Origin: Torreya grandis
Lineage: Eukaryota; Streptophyta; Pinopsida; Cupressales; Taxaceae
Length of the DNA stretch: 64,000 bases
Assembly (NCBI GenBank): GCA_037957365.1
Contig: JARHVA010005487.1
Span: 7,501 to 71,500 of the forward strand
Direction: 5' to 3'
This document shows positions 49,261 through 59,749 of the stretch, in pieces. The first letter of the stretch is position 1; each line of letters begins with the position of its first letter. The notes below the pieces were generated by a model. The model was given only the letters and a program-made list of their open reading frames with translations, did not search any database and was not told the DNA's origin. Position numbers and translations under genes: made by a program.

Positions 49261-49725
49261 TGATAAAAAAGAAGCCATAATTTAAATGGAATGTTGAAGG
49301 AAAATTGGCACTTGAAACAATAAAGGTATCAATAGTTGAATCCTTGGTGATAGTTTCTCAAGATTTTGGTAAGGAATTTATTATTTATTGTTACTCTTTA
49401 GAGCACACTATGTCATCTATACTCATACAAAAAAATGATGGAGTTGAATCTCCTATAGATTTCTTGAGTCAACCATCAAATAATTTAGAATTGAGATACT
49501 CAGATGGAGAAACATGCCTTTACAGTGGTCAAGGCATGTAATATTTTTAGGTATTACATCTTATCATCTCATACTATAGTATATGTCTTAGACACTTTCA
49601 TCAAGTTAATTATAACTCAACAAGAGTTGGGATTACTTAGGGGAACTTGGGTAGCCAAGGTGCAAGATTTTGACCTTGATATCAAACTCATAAAGCTAGT
49701 GAGAGGTAGAGGTCTATATTAGTTG
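49261..49725 (+). pseudogene. Gypsy RNase H (after RT)
   Basis: FKWNVEGKLALETIKVSIVE, then PLVIVS-like SLVIVSQDFGKEFIIYCYSL, SSILIQKNDGVESPIDFLSQ, and after a frameshift near 49505 EKHAFTVVKACNIFRYYILS and WVAKVQDFDLDIKLIKLVRG. This is the standard RT_RNaseH region (F-W------A-E-IK--L---PVL--PDF-K-FI-Y-DAS, YS--EKE-LAVV-A---FRHYL, W---L-E-DF-I-Y--G). It sits directly behind the RT as normal, so this element has two RNase H domains on either side of the RT. Confidence 0.75.
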
Positions 49726-49839
49726 ATGATGGAAAGAAGACCTACTAATTTAGATATAACAACACTTTCAAGAAAATATGAAATAAAGGAAGAACTACCC
49801 ATGGTACTTTTTTTTTTAATCTATTTAATGAATGGTGCA

Positions 49840-51090
49840 ACAAGATTTCTTACTACTTGACTTATGGAGATATGTTAGATAATCTACCATAGAAAGAAAA
49901 GCAAACCATCAGGCCAAAATCAAAGGATTATGTCCTTTGTGAGAATGGTTTATACAAAAGAGACATTGATGGTGTTGTCCTTTATTGTGTAGATAAAGAA
50001 AAAAAAGATGAACTATTGAAAGGATTTCATGATAAAGCATGTGGAGGTCACTTTTCTACAAGAGTAACAACACATAAAATCTTATGAGCAAGGTATTTTT
50101 GGCCTACATTGTTTCAAGATACTTCAGAATGGGTTGTTGAATGTCAATCATGTTAACATTTTATAGTACAAGTCAAGCTACCAACTTTGCCAATAAAACC
50201 AATAATTATTAATGAGCTTTTTCAATAATGGGGAATGGATTTCATTAGTATACTAAATCCTTCATCCAGTGTTAGACATCACTATATTTTGACAAATACT
50301 AATTATTTTAGTAAATGGGTTAAAGTTATTCATGTCAAACATGCCACATTAGAAGTAGTATATGATTTCATTAAAGAGAATATTATTGTTAGGTTTTGTG
50401 TACCACACAGAATTATGATAAATAATGTAGCTAATTTCTCCTCCATGGAACTCACTGAATTCTTTTATTCTTATGGAATAAACTTAGTTCATGTTTCAAA
50501 TCATTATCCTCAGGGTAATGGATAGGTTGATTCAAGCAATAAAAATTTGATTACTATCATCTAAAAGATGGTAGACAATAATCAAAGGACCTAGCACAAG
50601 AAGTTTTATTGATGTACTATGGGTTGATAGGATTACTCCAAAGAAATTAATAAGTATGTCTCCTTTTCAGTTACTATATGGAATAAATGTTGAAATACAA
50701 TTAAATATTGAGTTTCAAGCTTTATGATTGTCAAATACATTAGAGATGCTACTTATCAAGATTCACTTGATAAGATAATCATGTTTCTCATTGAACTACA
50801 AGGAGTACATGTTCAAGTTACTAATAGGCTAGCATATCATCAAGCAAAGGTAAATAAGATCTTTGATAAAAAGATATAGAGATAGGCAATTTGAATTGGG
50901 GGATCTAGTTATTATATGGGATAATTAGAATGAATAAAAAGGAAAGCATGGGAAGTTTGATTCTTTATGGAAAGGACCCTTCACTATACAAAGCATTGTT
51001 GGGAAAGATTGTTTCTTCCTAGCTCATAAAGATGGAATTACACTATCATTTCCTTTCAATGGGCAACACTTGAAGGTCTACAATAATTGA
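49840..51090 (+). pseudogene. Tat-like integrase
   Basis: HHCC zinc region: FHDKACGGHFSTRVTTHKIL and YFWPTLFQDTSEWVVECQSC (about 50027-50156). Catalytic core: WGMDFISILNPSSS (first Asp, 50229), YFSKWVKVIHVKHATLE, then VPHRIMINNVANFSS, where the second catalytic Asp (T-DNG) is Asn, and NHYPQGNG followed by VDSSNKNL, where the Glu is Asp. The C-terminus reads FELGDLVIIWDN and LWKGPFTIQSIVGKDCF, a GPF/Y-type module, ending near 51090. No chromodomain, as expected for Tat. The active-site changes and stops make it inactive. Confidence 0.8.
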
Positions 51091-51308
51091 GTAGCATGTA
51101 ACTCCTATGTGTACATAAATAAAGCTTTATACCTTTTATTTTGTTTTGATTAGTCTTTATGTTTTTATGATTATCTAGTAGTTTAAGTGATTGAGTTTCT
51201 ATAATGACTCCATACCCAATGAATGGAATACAAAGCTAGAGATACTAAGATCTCACCCTTGTTTCTTTCCTTACGATGAAAATAAGGATGTCCCCAGTCA
51301 GAGCTAAC
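51091..51308 (+). other. 3' untranslated spacer before the 3' LTR
   Basis: About 220 bases between integrase and LTR without recognised coding content or antisense ORF. Only a weak purine tract (GATGAAAATAAGGATG) precedes the LTR. Confidence 0.5.
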
Positions 51309-51324
51309 TGGTGTCCCCAAAATT

Positions 51325-51388
51325 TGACACTTCAAGATTTTGAGGAACCCCCTTTTTGACACTTCAAGATTTTGGGGAACCCCCTTTT
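51325..51388. repeat. 32-bp tandem duplication at the 3' LTR start
   Basis: The unit beginning TGACACTTCAAGATTTTG occurs at 51325-51356 and 51357-51388 with one difference. The 5' LTR has a single copy, so the duplication arose after insertion. Confidence 0.85.
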
Positions 51389-51994
51389 TGAATTTTTTTG
51401 CATTTTGGGCTTGTGTGTGTCAAATATATTGCTTGAAGCTAGTCTCCTAAATAAAGAACTTACATTCTACTAATTTTGTTTTTTATTTTGTTGTTTTTCT
51501 TTCCTTAGTTGCTCCTAATTATTATAGAGGATTAAAGGAGTCTATTTAAAAACACCACTCAAATCCTTTAACTTATCTATTTCATAAGTTGAAATAATTT
51601 GAAGGTAACTTAGCTCATTTATAGTGCAAATCAAGTTTTCTAAGTTACTTTACTTCTTTGAAAATATGTTAAATTATCTCAAAAAATTAACCAACACCTC
51701 CTAGTTATAATTAGATTTCTCAAGAAACTTAAGAAAATAAAATGAACTAAGTAGTCTCAAAAACCCAACTAACACTCCATAGACATAATCAAGTTTTTGG
51801 GGTTACTCAACTCATAAAATTTATAAGTAAAATTACCTCAGGTTTACGAACCTAACTTACTCATGGACCTAGACCTACTCAAGATTGTGGGAGTACTTTA
51901 CTTAAAAAGATAGTATAAGTAAAGTGGTTTAAAAAACCCAATTTATAAATAAGGCTGACATTGGTTTGCCATGCTTGGAAAAAATGCATTAGCG

Positions 51995-52005
51995 TATATA
52001 TAAAT
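51995..52005 (+). promoter_or_regulatory. Putative TATA box of the 3' LTR
   Basis: TATATATAAAT lies about 690 bases into the LTR and about 1 kb upstream of the LTR ORF, a sensible position for the LTR promoter. Confidence 0.5.
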
Positions 52006-52995
52006 TCAAGAAATTCCACCTCATTTCTAAGTCATTCAATCAACTAGTTTCCCTTGTGGATCTAGATTCATGCTTTTTCATTCTCTATAGTGATTTCAAG
52101 TGAGTTTATTCTTGACCCATTTGTAGTTAAGGTTAGTAGATTATTTTTAGATGATTTTTATTTTCTTGTTTTCTTTTTTTGGCATTTTATTCCCTAAACT
52201 TTCTTTCCCAAGCTGCCATGGTTTTTTCTACTATCAAAGGTTGTTTTGTTATATTTCTCTACCAATTTCCTGGTAAAACTGTTGTTTTTAATTGTAAAAT
52301 TAAAATTGTAAAATTTATTCATGTTCTATTCATGTTGAAACCCCAAAAAATAAAAAAAAGTCTCCAATAATGCCTTAGTTTCCTAAAATTTCCATAAATA
52401 ATCAGGTTTACCTGTCTCCCTTACTTACATTGGCTTTTTGATGCTCAGTAACTAGCCCTAAAAAACCTAATTCACAAAGGCCCTACCTAATTGGGTTCTT
52501 CATTACTCCTAAATTGGATTTATTATCCTTTGTAATTGATGTAAGAAACCTTAAACCACATTAAAATATTATCTAATTGGGTTTTTCTTCCCCTTTTGAT
52601 TACTTCAAGTTTCTTAAGTGAAGTTATTTACCCACTAGAACTTGAAGTCTTATAGCTTAGAGAATGCAAAGTTAACTATTATAGAGAACCCAAAGTTTAC
52701 TATGAGAAGTCCAATGACCTAAACATGATTCTTTCCTCCAACTTACTTAACTAAGTTTTTAAATACTTAAGACTTATCCATTTTTGAAAGACCAACCTAG
52801 AGTTTCTAGACCCTACTACTTAAAAATAAGTTACTTAAGTTTTCAAAGATGTCAGTTCCTTAAAAAATAGATTTTATTTAGAGATACTTAGAGGGTTATA
52901 AGTTAACACTTTTTATCAAAATTATAAATTAGTTAGAGTAGTTAGTAAGTGTTTTTAAGCACTTATCAATGGTTTTTTAGAGTTCAAAAGAGTAA

Positions 52996-55900
52996 ATGTC
53001 TAGATCAAAGGGATCAAGAAGGTTAGAGGAAGAGATAGTAGAAATAGGAGTACAAGGCAAGATCATTGAGGAGGCCCTAGAGTTAGCACTTAAGGAGATT
53101 CCCAAACCTAGTAAGAAGGGAAAAGCAAAGGCAAAGAGATTCAAATTCCAAGAACTAAAAATGAAGTATGATTACAAAGGTTACCCTATTGAGTCATGCA
53201 TATCATCAACACTAACAAAAATAAGTGATATAGATATGGGGCATGTATCTATGACAGAGATTTTAGAAAGATCAAGGGCCATTGAAAAGACTCCACTTTT
53301 ACACTCTATGACCATTAGTGGGATTCTTCAGGCTATAGATTTCCCAAGTTTAGCTTAGCTTCTTGAGTTAGTATAGCATGTGCTAAGTACTATGAATCCC
53401 TAGCTAAGGTATTAAGAGATATCATTGGGATTGTGATTGTGAGGCTAAATGTTCAATATCTTCATTATTATTTGAATATTCAAAACTCACAAAAAGTGAT
53501 TGATGTTTCAATAGAGAAAACTAAGAAATAATGGGAAACCAAAACATTAAAGTGCATCAAATTTATGAGCACATACTACTTGTAGAAGGTAAAACAACCT
53601 TTAAGATTTCCTAACAAGGTAGAGAGATCTAACTTTATCCAAAAGGTAGATGATATCATTTAGTTATTATAAAGGATCCATGGATAAAATAATTCCAAAT
53701 GGTTTTTACCGTAGATGTATGCTTGTATTAGGATCATTGATGTAATTTAGAGTTCTTCTAAGATTGACTGGGCAAGCATGATCAGTGATAAGATGGATCA
53801 ACAATTGAAGAATATATTTCACACTTTTGATTTCAAGATGACTTCATATCTTGTATATACAATAGCCTCCAATGGATATTTCTCAAGGTTAAGGACCAAT
53901 GTTACATTATCAATAGTACCAATATATGAATTTTATCCTCAATTGGTCCTTGAAGAATACTAAAAGTTTTACATTGTAGTGAATGATGATTTATTCTATG
54001 AGCTTATTTGTAAGATAGATAAATCTTTCAAGCATATAAGAGTATCAGATGAGGCATGGCATGTAGTCTCACTACATGGCTGCATTTTCATTTAATTTCT
54101 TGATTTCACCCATCTCAGAGTAGGGGGTTTCTTAGGAGTACCTATCAATCTTCTAATATATCCAAGTGATAAGTGAATCCTAATGGAGCTGAGCAGGCAA
54201 TTAGTTGAGTTGCATGATTTTCACTCCAAGTCTCACAAGGAAACCATTAATTTTCCTATTATAATTGGTCACTATCATTATCTTAGCATTTATAAAGCTA
54301 GGAATGTATAGAAAGAAATGTAACATCATTATACTCAAATTTTTTTGATGCCATGTAAAATTTTGATTGAAGAGGAGTAACACAGAATATAGTTTCCTTA
54401 GAATATATGGATATTTCCACACTAGAGGACTATTAGATAGAAAATAGGGATGAATTTGAAACAATAAGGGATAATAGTACATTAATTATAGCATAGATTC
54501 AAGCATTTAATTTTGCCTCCATCCCTAAAGACATAGAAGATAATGGTATTATCTCTTATGATGTATTTCATTCAGTAGCAGGAGATAGTGCTCTAATTAT
54601 AGTAATCATTTTTTGAGATGATCATGATAAAATAATTTTAGAAAGCACTTCAAATGTTTTGGCAATGACTTTAAACTGGTTACTTGATAAGGGTTAATTA
54701 TATGAAAGAATTTATAAATGAGATTTCTAGAGTGGGAGAGAAGAGGAAAGACATAATAAGAGGAGAGAGAAGTCAAGATCCTATTAAAAATATGAAATTT
54801 AATAATAATATTGACAAGACTTTCTTAGTAATAAAAGACAAAGAGCCAACATGATCAACTATTTCTACTTCTCCATTAGTTTCTAATGCTCCTATTTTTT
54901 CCATTCCTCCTTTTCCTACTTCCACTCATTAAAATTCAACTCCACCCCTTGTAGATCCTTCCATACTAATATCACACCCAAAATTATATGTCACTAAGAC
55001 TCCTAAGAAGCCTCTGAGGAAAGAGCCACAACCTCTTCCTCCATCTCCTCCATCAGCTTCACCACCACCTTCACCAAAAGAGCCACCTGTCATTGAAAAA
55101 GAACCTAAAATGATGACTTCAAAAGAATAAATTTCTTAGGAGTATTTTTTAGAAAATACAATGATTTAAACTAATAAAGAAGTTGTAAGTGAATGGGAAA
55201 AAGATAATGAAAAAGTAGAATAAGCAAGGAAGGAAGTAGAGCTAGAAAAATAAGTTATTGAATCCACAGAAGAGGATTGAAGAGATAACGTAGCTCAAGA
55301 GGATCCTTCTAAGGAATTAATAGTTTAAGATATCCAACAGCAAATAATCATTCATTCAAGCACCTCTATGACAACTTATTTCTCATCTCGGTTGGCTATG
55401 CAAACTACTCATGAATCAAAAGAAGTGATAAATATGGAAGAGATAGATTTGTAATTACTTAAAAGTCTTGATAAGAGGGGAAAGAAGATAAAATCAATAA
55501 AATTAAATTAAAAATTACTAACTAAATCTTTAAGACAATTTTTTTTTGAGTTAGCAGTTTCTCCCCAAGGGATGAGTAAACAAAAAGTCACAAGGGGTGA
55601 CTTAACCTTCACAAGAATACCCCTTAGGGAGGTAAAAATTGAAACTATGAAGGAAGCTATGGAAAATTTCATGAATTATCTTTTAAATAATTTTTATGAG
55701 GAAAAGGCTACCAAGACAAAGTTGAAAGATAAAAATGACTGATTATATGAAATAATTACTAAAGTGGAAAGATCAGCTCCTATACAGGCATAAGCTTCAA
55801 AAGTTGTAATTTCTCAACAAGTGATTACTAAAGTGTAATATAATAGGGATAAGGCTAAATTTATTGAAAAAAGGGTTGAAAAAATGTATTAAAATACTCA

Positions 55901-56555
55901 AAAATACTTCCCACTTATTAAGGATGCTCAAACTGATATTTTGAATAAAATAGTAGAAGTTAGAGCAACGAGAGTTGAATTAGAAAGTGAAAATGGCATT
56001 TCTAAACTCTAACAAGAAAGTATTCAAGGAATAGTGAACTTAGATGAGAAAATTTTGATTTATGAATATATTTCCCCTTATACAAAGAAGATAAATCAAG
56101 AATAATATCTCATAATCTTTCATTTAAGCATTTTACTAGACATAGGAGAAGAAATGAAGAAGCTAGAAGATGTACGTGGTGAAAATACTAATATAGAAGA
56201 CTCTCTCTTTGGGTTCACATTTATATGATCAAGAAATGTCTCAATAACATTTGAACAATTAGATTAACAATTCAAGTAGAGGATGGACAAATCCATGACT
56301 TCTTTCACAACCAAATCTATCAAAGTGTTGATCAAGTGTCAAGAATAATTGAAGAGATTTGGACCAAGGATTGAGAAAATTAAATCTCATTGTAGAAGGT
56401 TTGAAAGAGAGATTCTAAGATTGGAAATATAAAGAAATTTAATTTATAAATCAAATGATGAAACAATCCAATCAATGATATCTTACCACATCAAATATAG
56501 AGAGAAATGCAAAAGCCAATTTACTCAAGTATACTCGCCAGAGCTTGGGTCTTGA
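52996..56555 (+). pseudogene. LTR-borne ORF of unknown function, 3' LTR copy
   Basis: This is the better preserved copy. The first 120 codons are open (MSRSKGSRRLEEEIVEIG, then KEIPKPSKKGKAKAKRFKF and MKYDYKGYPIESCIS), giving a basic N-terminus. Another open part is at 53778-53963 (MISDKMDQQLKNIFHTFDFK, then MTSYLVYTIASNGYFSRL). The linker has PPSPPSASPPPSPKEPP (about 55030-55085), and the coiled-coil-like half ends at PELGS (stop at 56553-56555). Shared start, linker and end with the 5' copy show it was one ORF when the element was active. No signal peptide or membrane segment noticed. Confidence 0.72.
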
Positions 56556-57599
56556 ACAAATTCTTCTTTTTCTTCTATTTTCTCTTCTTTCTTTATAATA
56601 AATCTACAAATAATTATATGTAAAGGTAATATCATTTTATGATTTACTTTTAAAATTGAAATTACTTTGTAAATTTCAATATCTTAAGTCACTCAGCTAA
56701 AATGCTATTACTCAGAGTCATTTTGTAAAAATAGATTTCTTTATTTAACTTTGTGCTACATGTAAAGTGTTTGTATTCAATCCAAATAATGAGTGTAGAA
56801 AGTGATACATGTCATTGATCATTGCATGCCATGAAGGAGAGATTTTAGGAAAGTCTTATTTAATGGTTTCCATTTTTAATGCAACACATGTGAATTGAGG
56901 AAGTTGTTTCCTATTAGAATTTTATGTCTTTAAATTATATAAATAGATGGGTAGACCTATGTGCCAAGGAGATGATTTTTCTTATGTAATTGTACAAGTA
57001 GTTTAATAAATCCAAAACTTTGATTTTGAGATAATCAACTTATTTTGCATGAATTTTGTCAATAAGGAAAGAGAATTGTTTTTTGGAGAAATTTTCATTT
57101 GTGGAAATCTTTATGTGAGTTCAATGAAGCTAAATCAGTAATATTTGAGTTATATTTAAAGATAAATTGAATTTATAGTATTATTGAGTATTTATTGGAA
57201 AAATAATCACATACTATATGTTTATTTTCTTACATATATGCAATAAACTCTGTAAGTCTATTTATTATGATATGCACTTCTATTCTTCTTTCTCATTATA
57301 AAATGTAAAAAATTGATTCTTCCTTTTCTATGTATCCTATATTCAAACTACTTTTCTAAAACATAATAGCTGATTATTTACTACAAATTCTTTTTGTTAT
57401 GGTTCATGAACAAAGTGATTAAAGTAATACAAAAATTAAATCAACCTGCACCTAATTTGCATAGTGTTGAATAAATATAAATAGAGAGTAATTAAAAGTA
57501 GATAAACATAAGATAATTGGATTTCACCATTAAATGAAGGGGATTTAATCCCATGATTACCTAGTGAGTTTTGACTCCATGAAAAATATCTATTCAACA

Positions 57600-57604
57600 C
57601 TAGG
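57600..57604. repeat. Right target-site duplication
   Basis: CTAGG next to the 3' LTR end; pairs with CTAGT at 38720-38724. Confidence 0.6.
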
Positions 57605-58620
57605 AGAAAGAGAATATAGTTTCACATTTATAATTACATACACATGCTTAAGATGGATAATTACATTCAAGTTTGAGGCCCTATTTGGAGAATTGGCTAT
57701 ATAGGTAAAACTTATCAACAACTAAGCTTACTAGGGTTAGATCGACTCACATGCTAACCCCTTTTTACCAAGTTATAAAAGGTCCAATGTAAAATATCTA
57801 TGGGTTTATTCATTGGATGAATTTGGCACACATGGATATATAATTTGAGGCAAAGTGAAATTATACAAGTGATAGTGTAGGCTTAGTAAAAATTTAGATC
57901 CATTCCTATGTGTATCTTTGACTAGACACATGTGTTGGATTTAAACACCTGCATTGATGATATTATCCCTATTTGACACAAGCATCTAGTGGGTAAAAAT
58001 AATAAAACATAGAATGAATAAGGTTAAAAATTATAATTCATCCCTTTGATAATCATTGATCATTATCATACCTCAAAATAAAATACAAAATAAGATATGT
58101 TTTCTTTTATTGCTTAATTACCTTGTAATTTCTATATTTATTACACATGATAAATTAGGAAAAATCTATTTTATTGATTGTATTTTAGTGTGTTATATCC
58201 AAAACACCCCCTTTTCATAGAAATAGGGAACCCCTCCTTAAAAACATAAAAAATAGATCTCTCATATCCATTCTGTCATTATGATCAACTTTTCTTGAAC
58301 TACTTCCTTGAAATCTTGTATCACCCTAAATTTCATGAACACGAAAAACTTAATTTATTTTATGACTAAGGTAGGATTCCTTGTTTTGAAGACTTAGATA
58401 GATAACCTTGTTGTTTATATTTTAAAATAAGTTATTGGAGTCTTGGTCCTTTCCCAAATCAATAAACCTAACATCTTACTCAGTAAATCAAAGAGTGAAT
58501 AGCCATCAAGTGAGTTATTAATTAGTTCAACATATTTTCATTTTTACTTAGTATTTTTCATGGATTTCAGAAGAATAAATAAACCACTAGATAATATCTA
58601 TAAGGTGGTTATTAGAGGTG
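57605..58620. other. Probable continuation of the split LTR, no gene
   Basis: AT-rich sequence between the right target duplication and the 86-bp array. By position it should continue the LTR begun at 38112. No ORF or motif was recognised. Confidence 0.4.
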
Positions 58621-58621
58621 T

Positions 58622-59140
58622 CTGATTACCTAGTCTCTTAGTTTTGTCAAAAATGTTAGAGCCCAATAAATCCTAGCTCACTTAGAGTGAACCACATAAT
58701 CAATGTTATATCGACCAATATTCTAGTCTTATTAGAGATGTTAGATCTTGGGGAACTTGACCTAATCAAAGGATTTTTTAGATCCCAAATTTAGATTGAT
58801 TAGTCTCTTAGTCATGTTAGATATGTTAGAGCTTGGGGGAGGATATTCCACTTAAAGTGCACCATGTCATCTAATGTTAGAGTGGATAATCTCTTGGTCC
58901 TATAAAAAATGTAAGATCCCAAGGGATTCCAACCCACTTAAAGTCTACCATGTCAACTGATGTTAGATCAGCTAGCCTCCTAATCCTATTAGAGATGTCA
59001 AATCTTTGGGGAAACCATCCTAATTAGAGAATGCCATGTATCTCAATATTAGAGAGGTTAATCTCTCAGTCCTTTTAGATATGTAATATCTTGGGAGAGC
59101 TCGGCCCACTTAGGATGTGTCATGTAACATAATCTATATT
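58622..59140. repeat. ~86-bp tandem repeat array, about six copies
   Basis: Each unit has TTAGTCTCTTAGTCCTATTA, then GAGATGTTAGATCTTGGGG, then CCCACTTAAAGTGCACCATG and TCATCTAATGTTAGA. Units begin near 58630, 58720, 58798, 58885, 58971 and 59060. They are 78-95 bases long and differ at roughly a quarter of positions by eye. The array lies upstream of the LTR-type ORF. Confidence 0.75.
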
Positions 59141-59749
59141 ATGAGTATGTGGTTCCTTAAGGCCTCACGATGGTCAAAATTAAGTATGGATAGAGCTGAA
59201 GTACTAATCAAAGTATTTCATGTGTCCCTAAGTGACACCTCACCCCTCCTAAATATATGATAATGAAGTATAGGGATATGCATAGGTATTAACCATTGAC
59301 ATGATAACTAATTGGTGGATGACAATAACATAAGGTAGGAGTTACTCAAGAGGCCTTGATGAGATGTGACCATATGCCTACCATGCATTACGAATTAACA
59401 TAATAGGAAGCTAGACCTGATTTGATAGTTTTAAAATGTCACATCACCCTCTCTAAATATGGTTGGTGATTCAAGATTAGGAGCTCTCAATTTAACTCTA
59501 GATTGGGAAATAAATAGAGTAGATCAGGCCACTAACCTAAAATTTAATCCATAAAAAGTGAGTCACCAAACACCATTAATATATTGGAATGAGTGTATGC
59601 TTTTATAAATATCCCAAAAAAGGATCACTAAAAATTATCACCATATACCTTTAGAATAAAATCAACTCCTTACTTTCTTATCCTAGTAGTATACTCTTGT
59701 GTTTTTACCTTACACTCAATACATTCTTATTGGCCTCCAACTTTATATA
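59141..59749. other. Leader before the third LTR-type ORF
   Basis: No coding or repeat feature recognised; a CTTTATATAATG at 59741-59752 lies immediately at the ORF start. Confidence 0.35.

Larger units (their letters stand above)
38725..57599 (+). mobile_element. Giant Ty3/gypsy Tat-like retrotransposon (18.9 kb) with ORF-bearing 6.3 kb LTRs
   Basis: 5' LTR 38725-45030, interior 45031-51308, 3' LTR 51309-57599. The LTRs begin TGGTGTCCCC and end CAACA. The target duplication is CTAGT on the left (38720-38724) and CTAGG on the right (57600-57604), one mismatch. A tRNA-Arg-type primer site follows the 5' LTR. The interior codes gag, protease, archaeal-type RNase H, RT, RNase H and integrase; the extra RNase H and the primer type point to the Tat lineage. 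LTRs differ by roughly 15-18% by eye, and every ORF is broken, so it is an old copy. Confidence 0.88.
51309..57599 (+). repeat. 3' LTR (6291 bp)
   Basis: It mirrors the 5' LTR: start TGGTGTCCCCAAAATTTGAC, a compact TATA box at 51995, ORF 52996-56555, end TATTCAACA. It carries a private 32-bp tandem duplication at its start and lacks the long AT tract of the 5' copy. No strong polypurine tract precedes it; GATGAAAATAAGGATG (about 51275-51290) is the best candidate. Confidence 0.88.

Noticed and set aside
54201..54482. Minus-strand 93-codon ORF and its counterpart at 41624-41836
   Set aside because: Both are antisense shadows of the same part of the LTR-borne ORF; the sense strand has the coherent protein.
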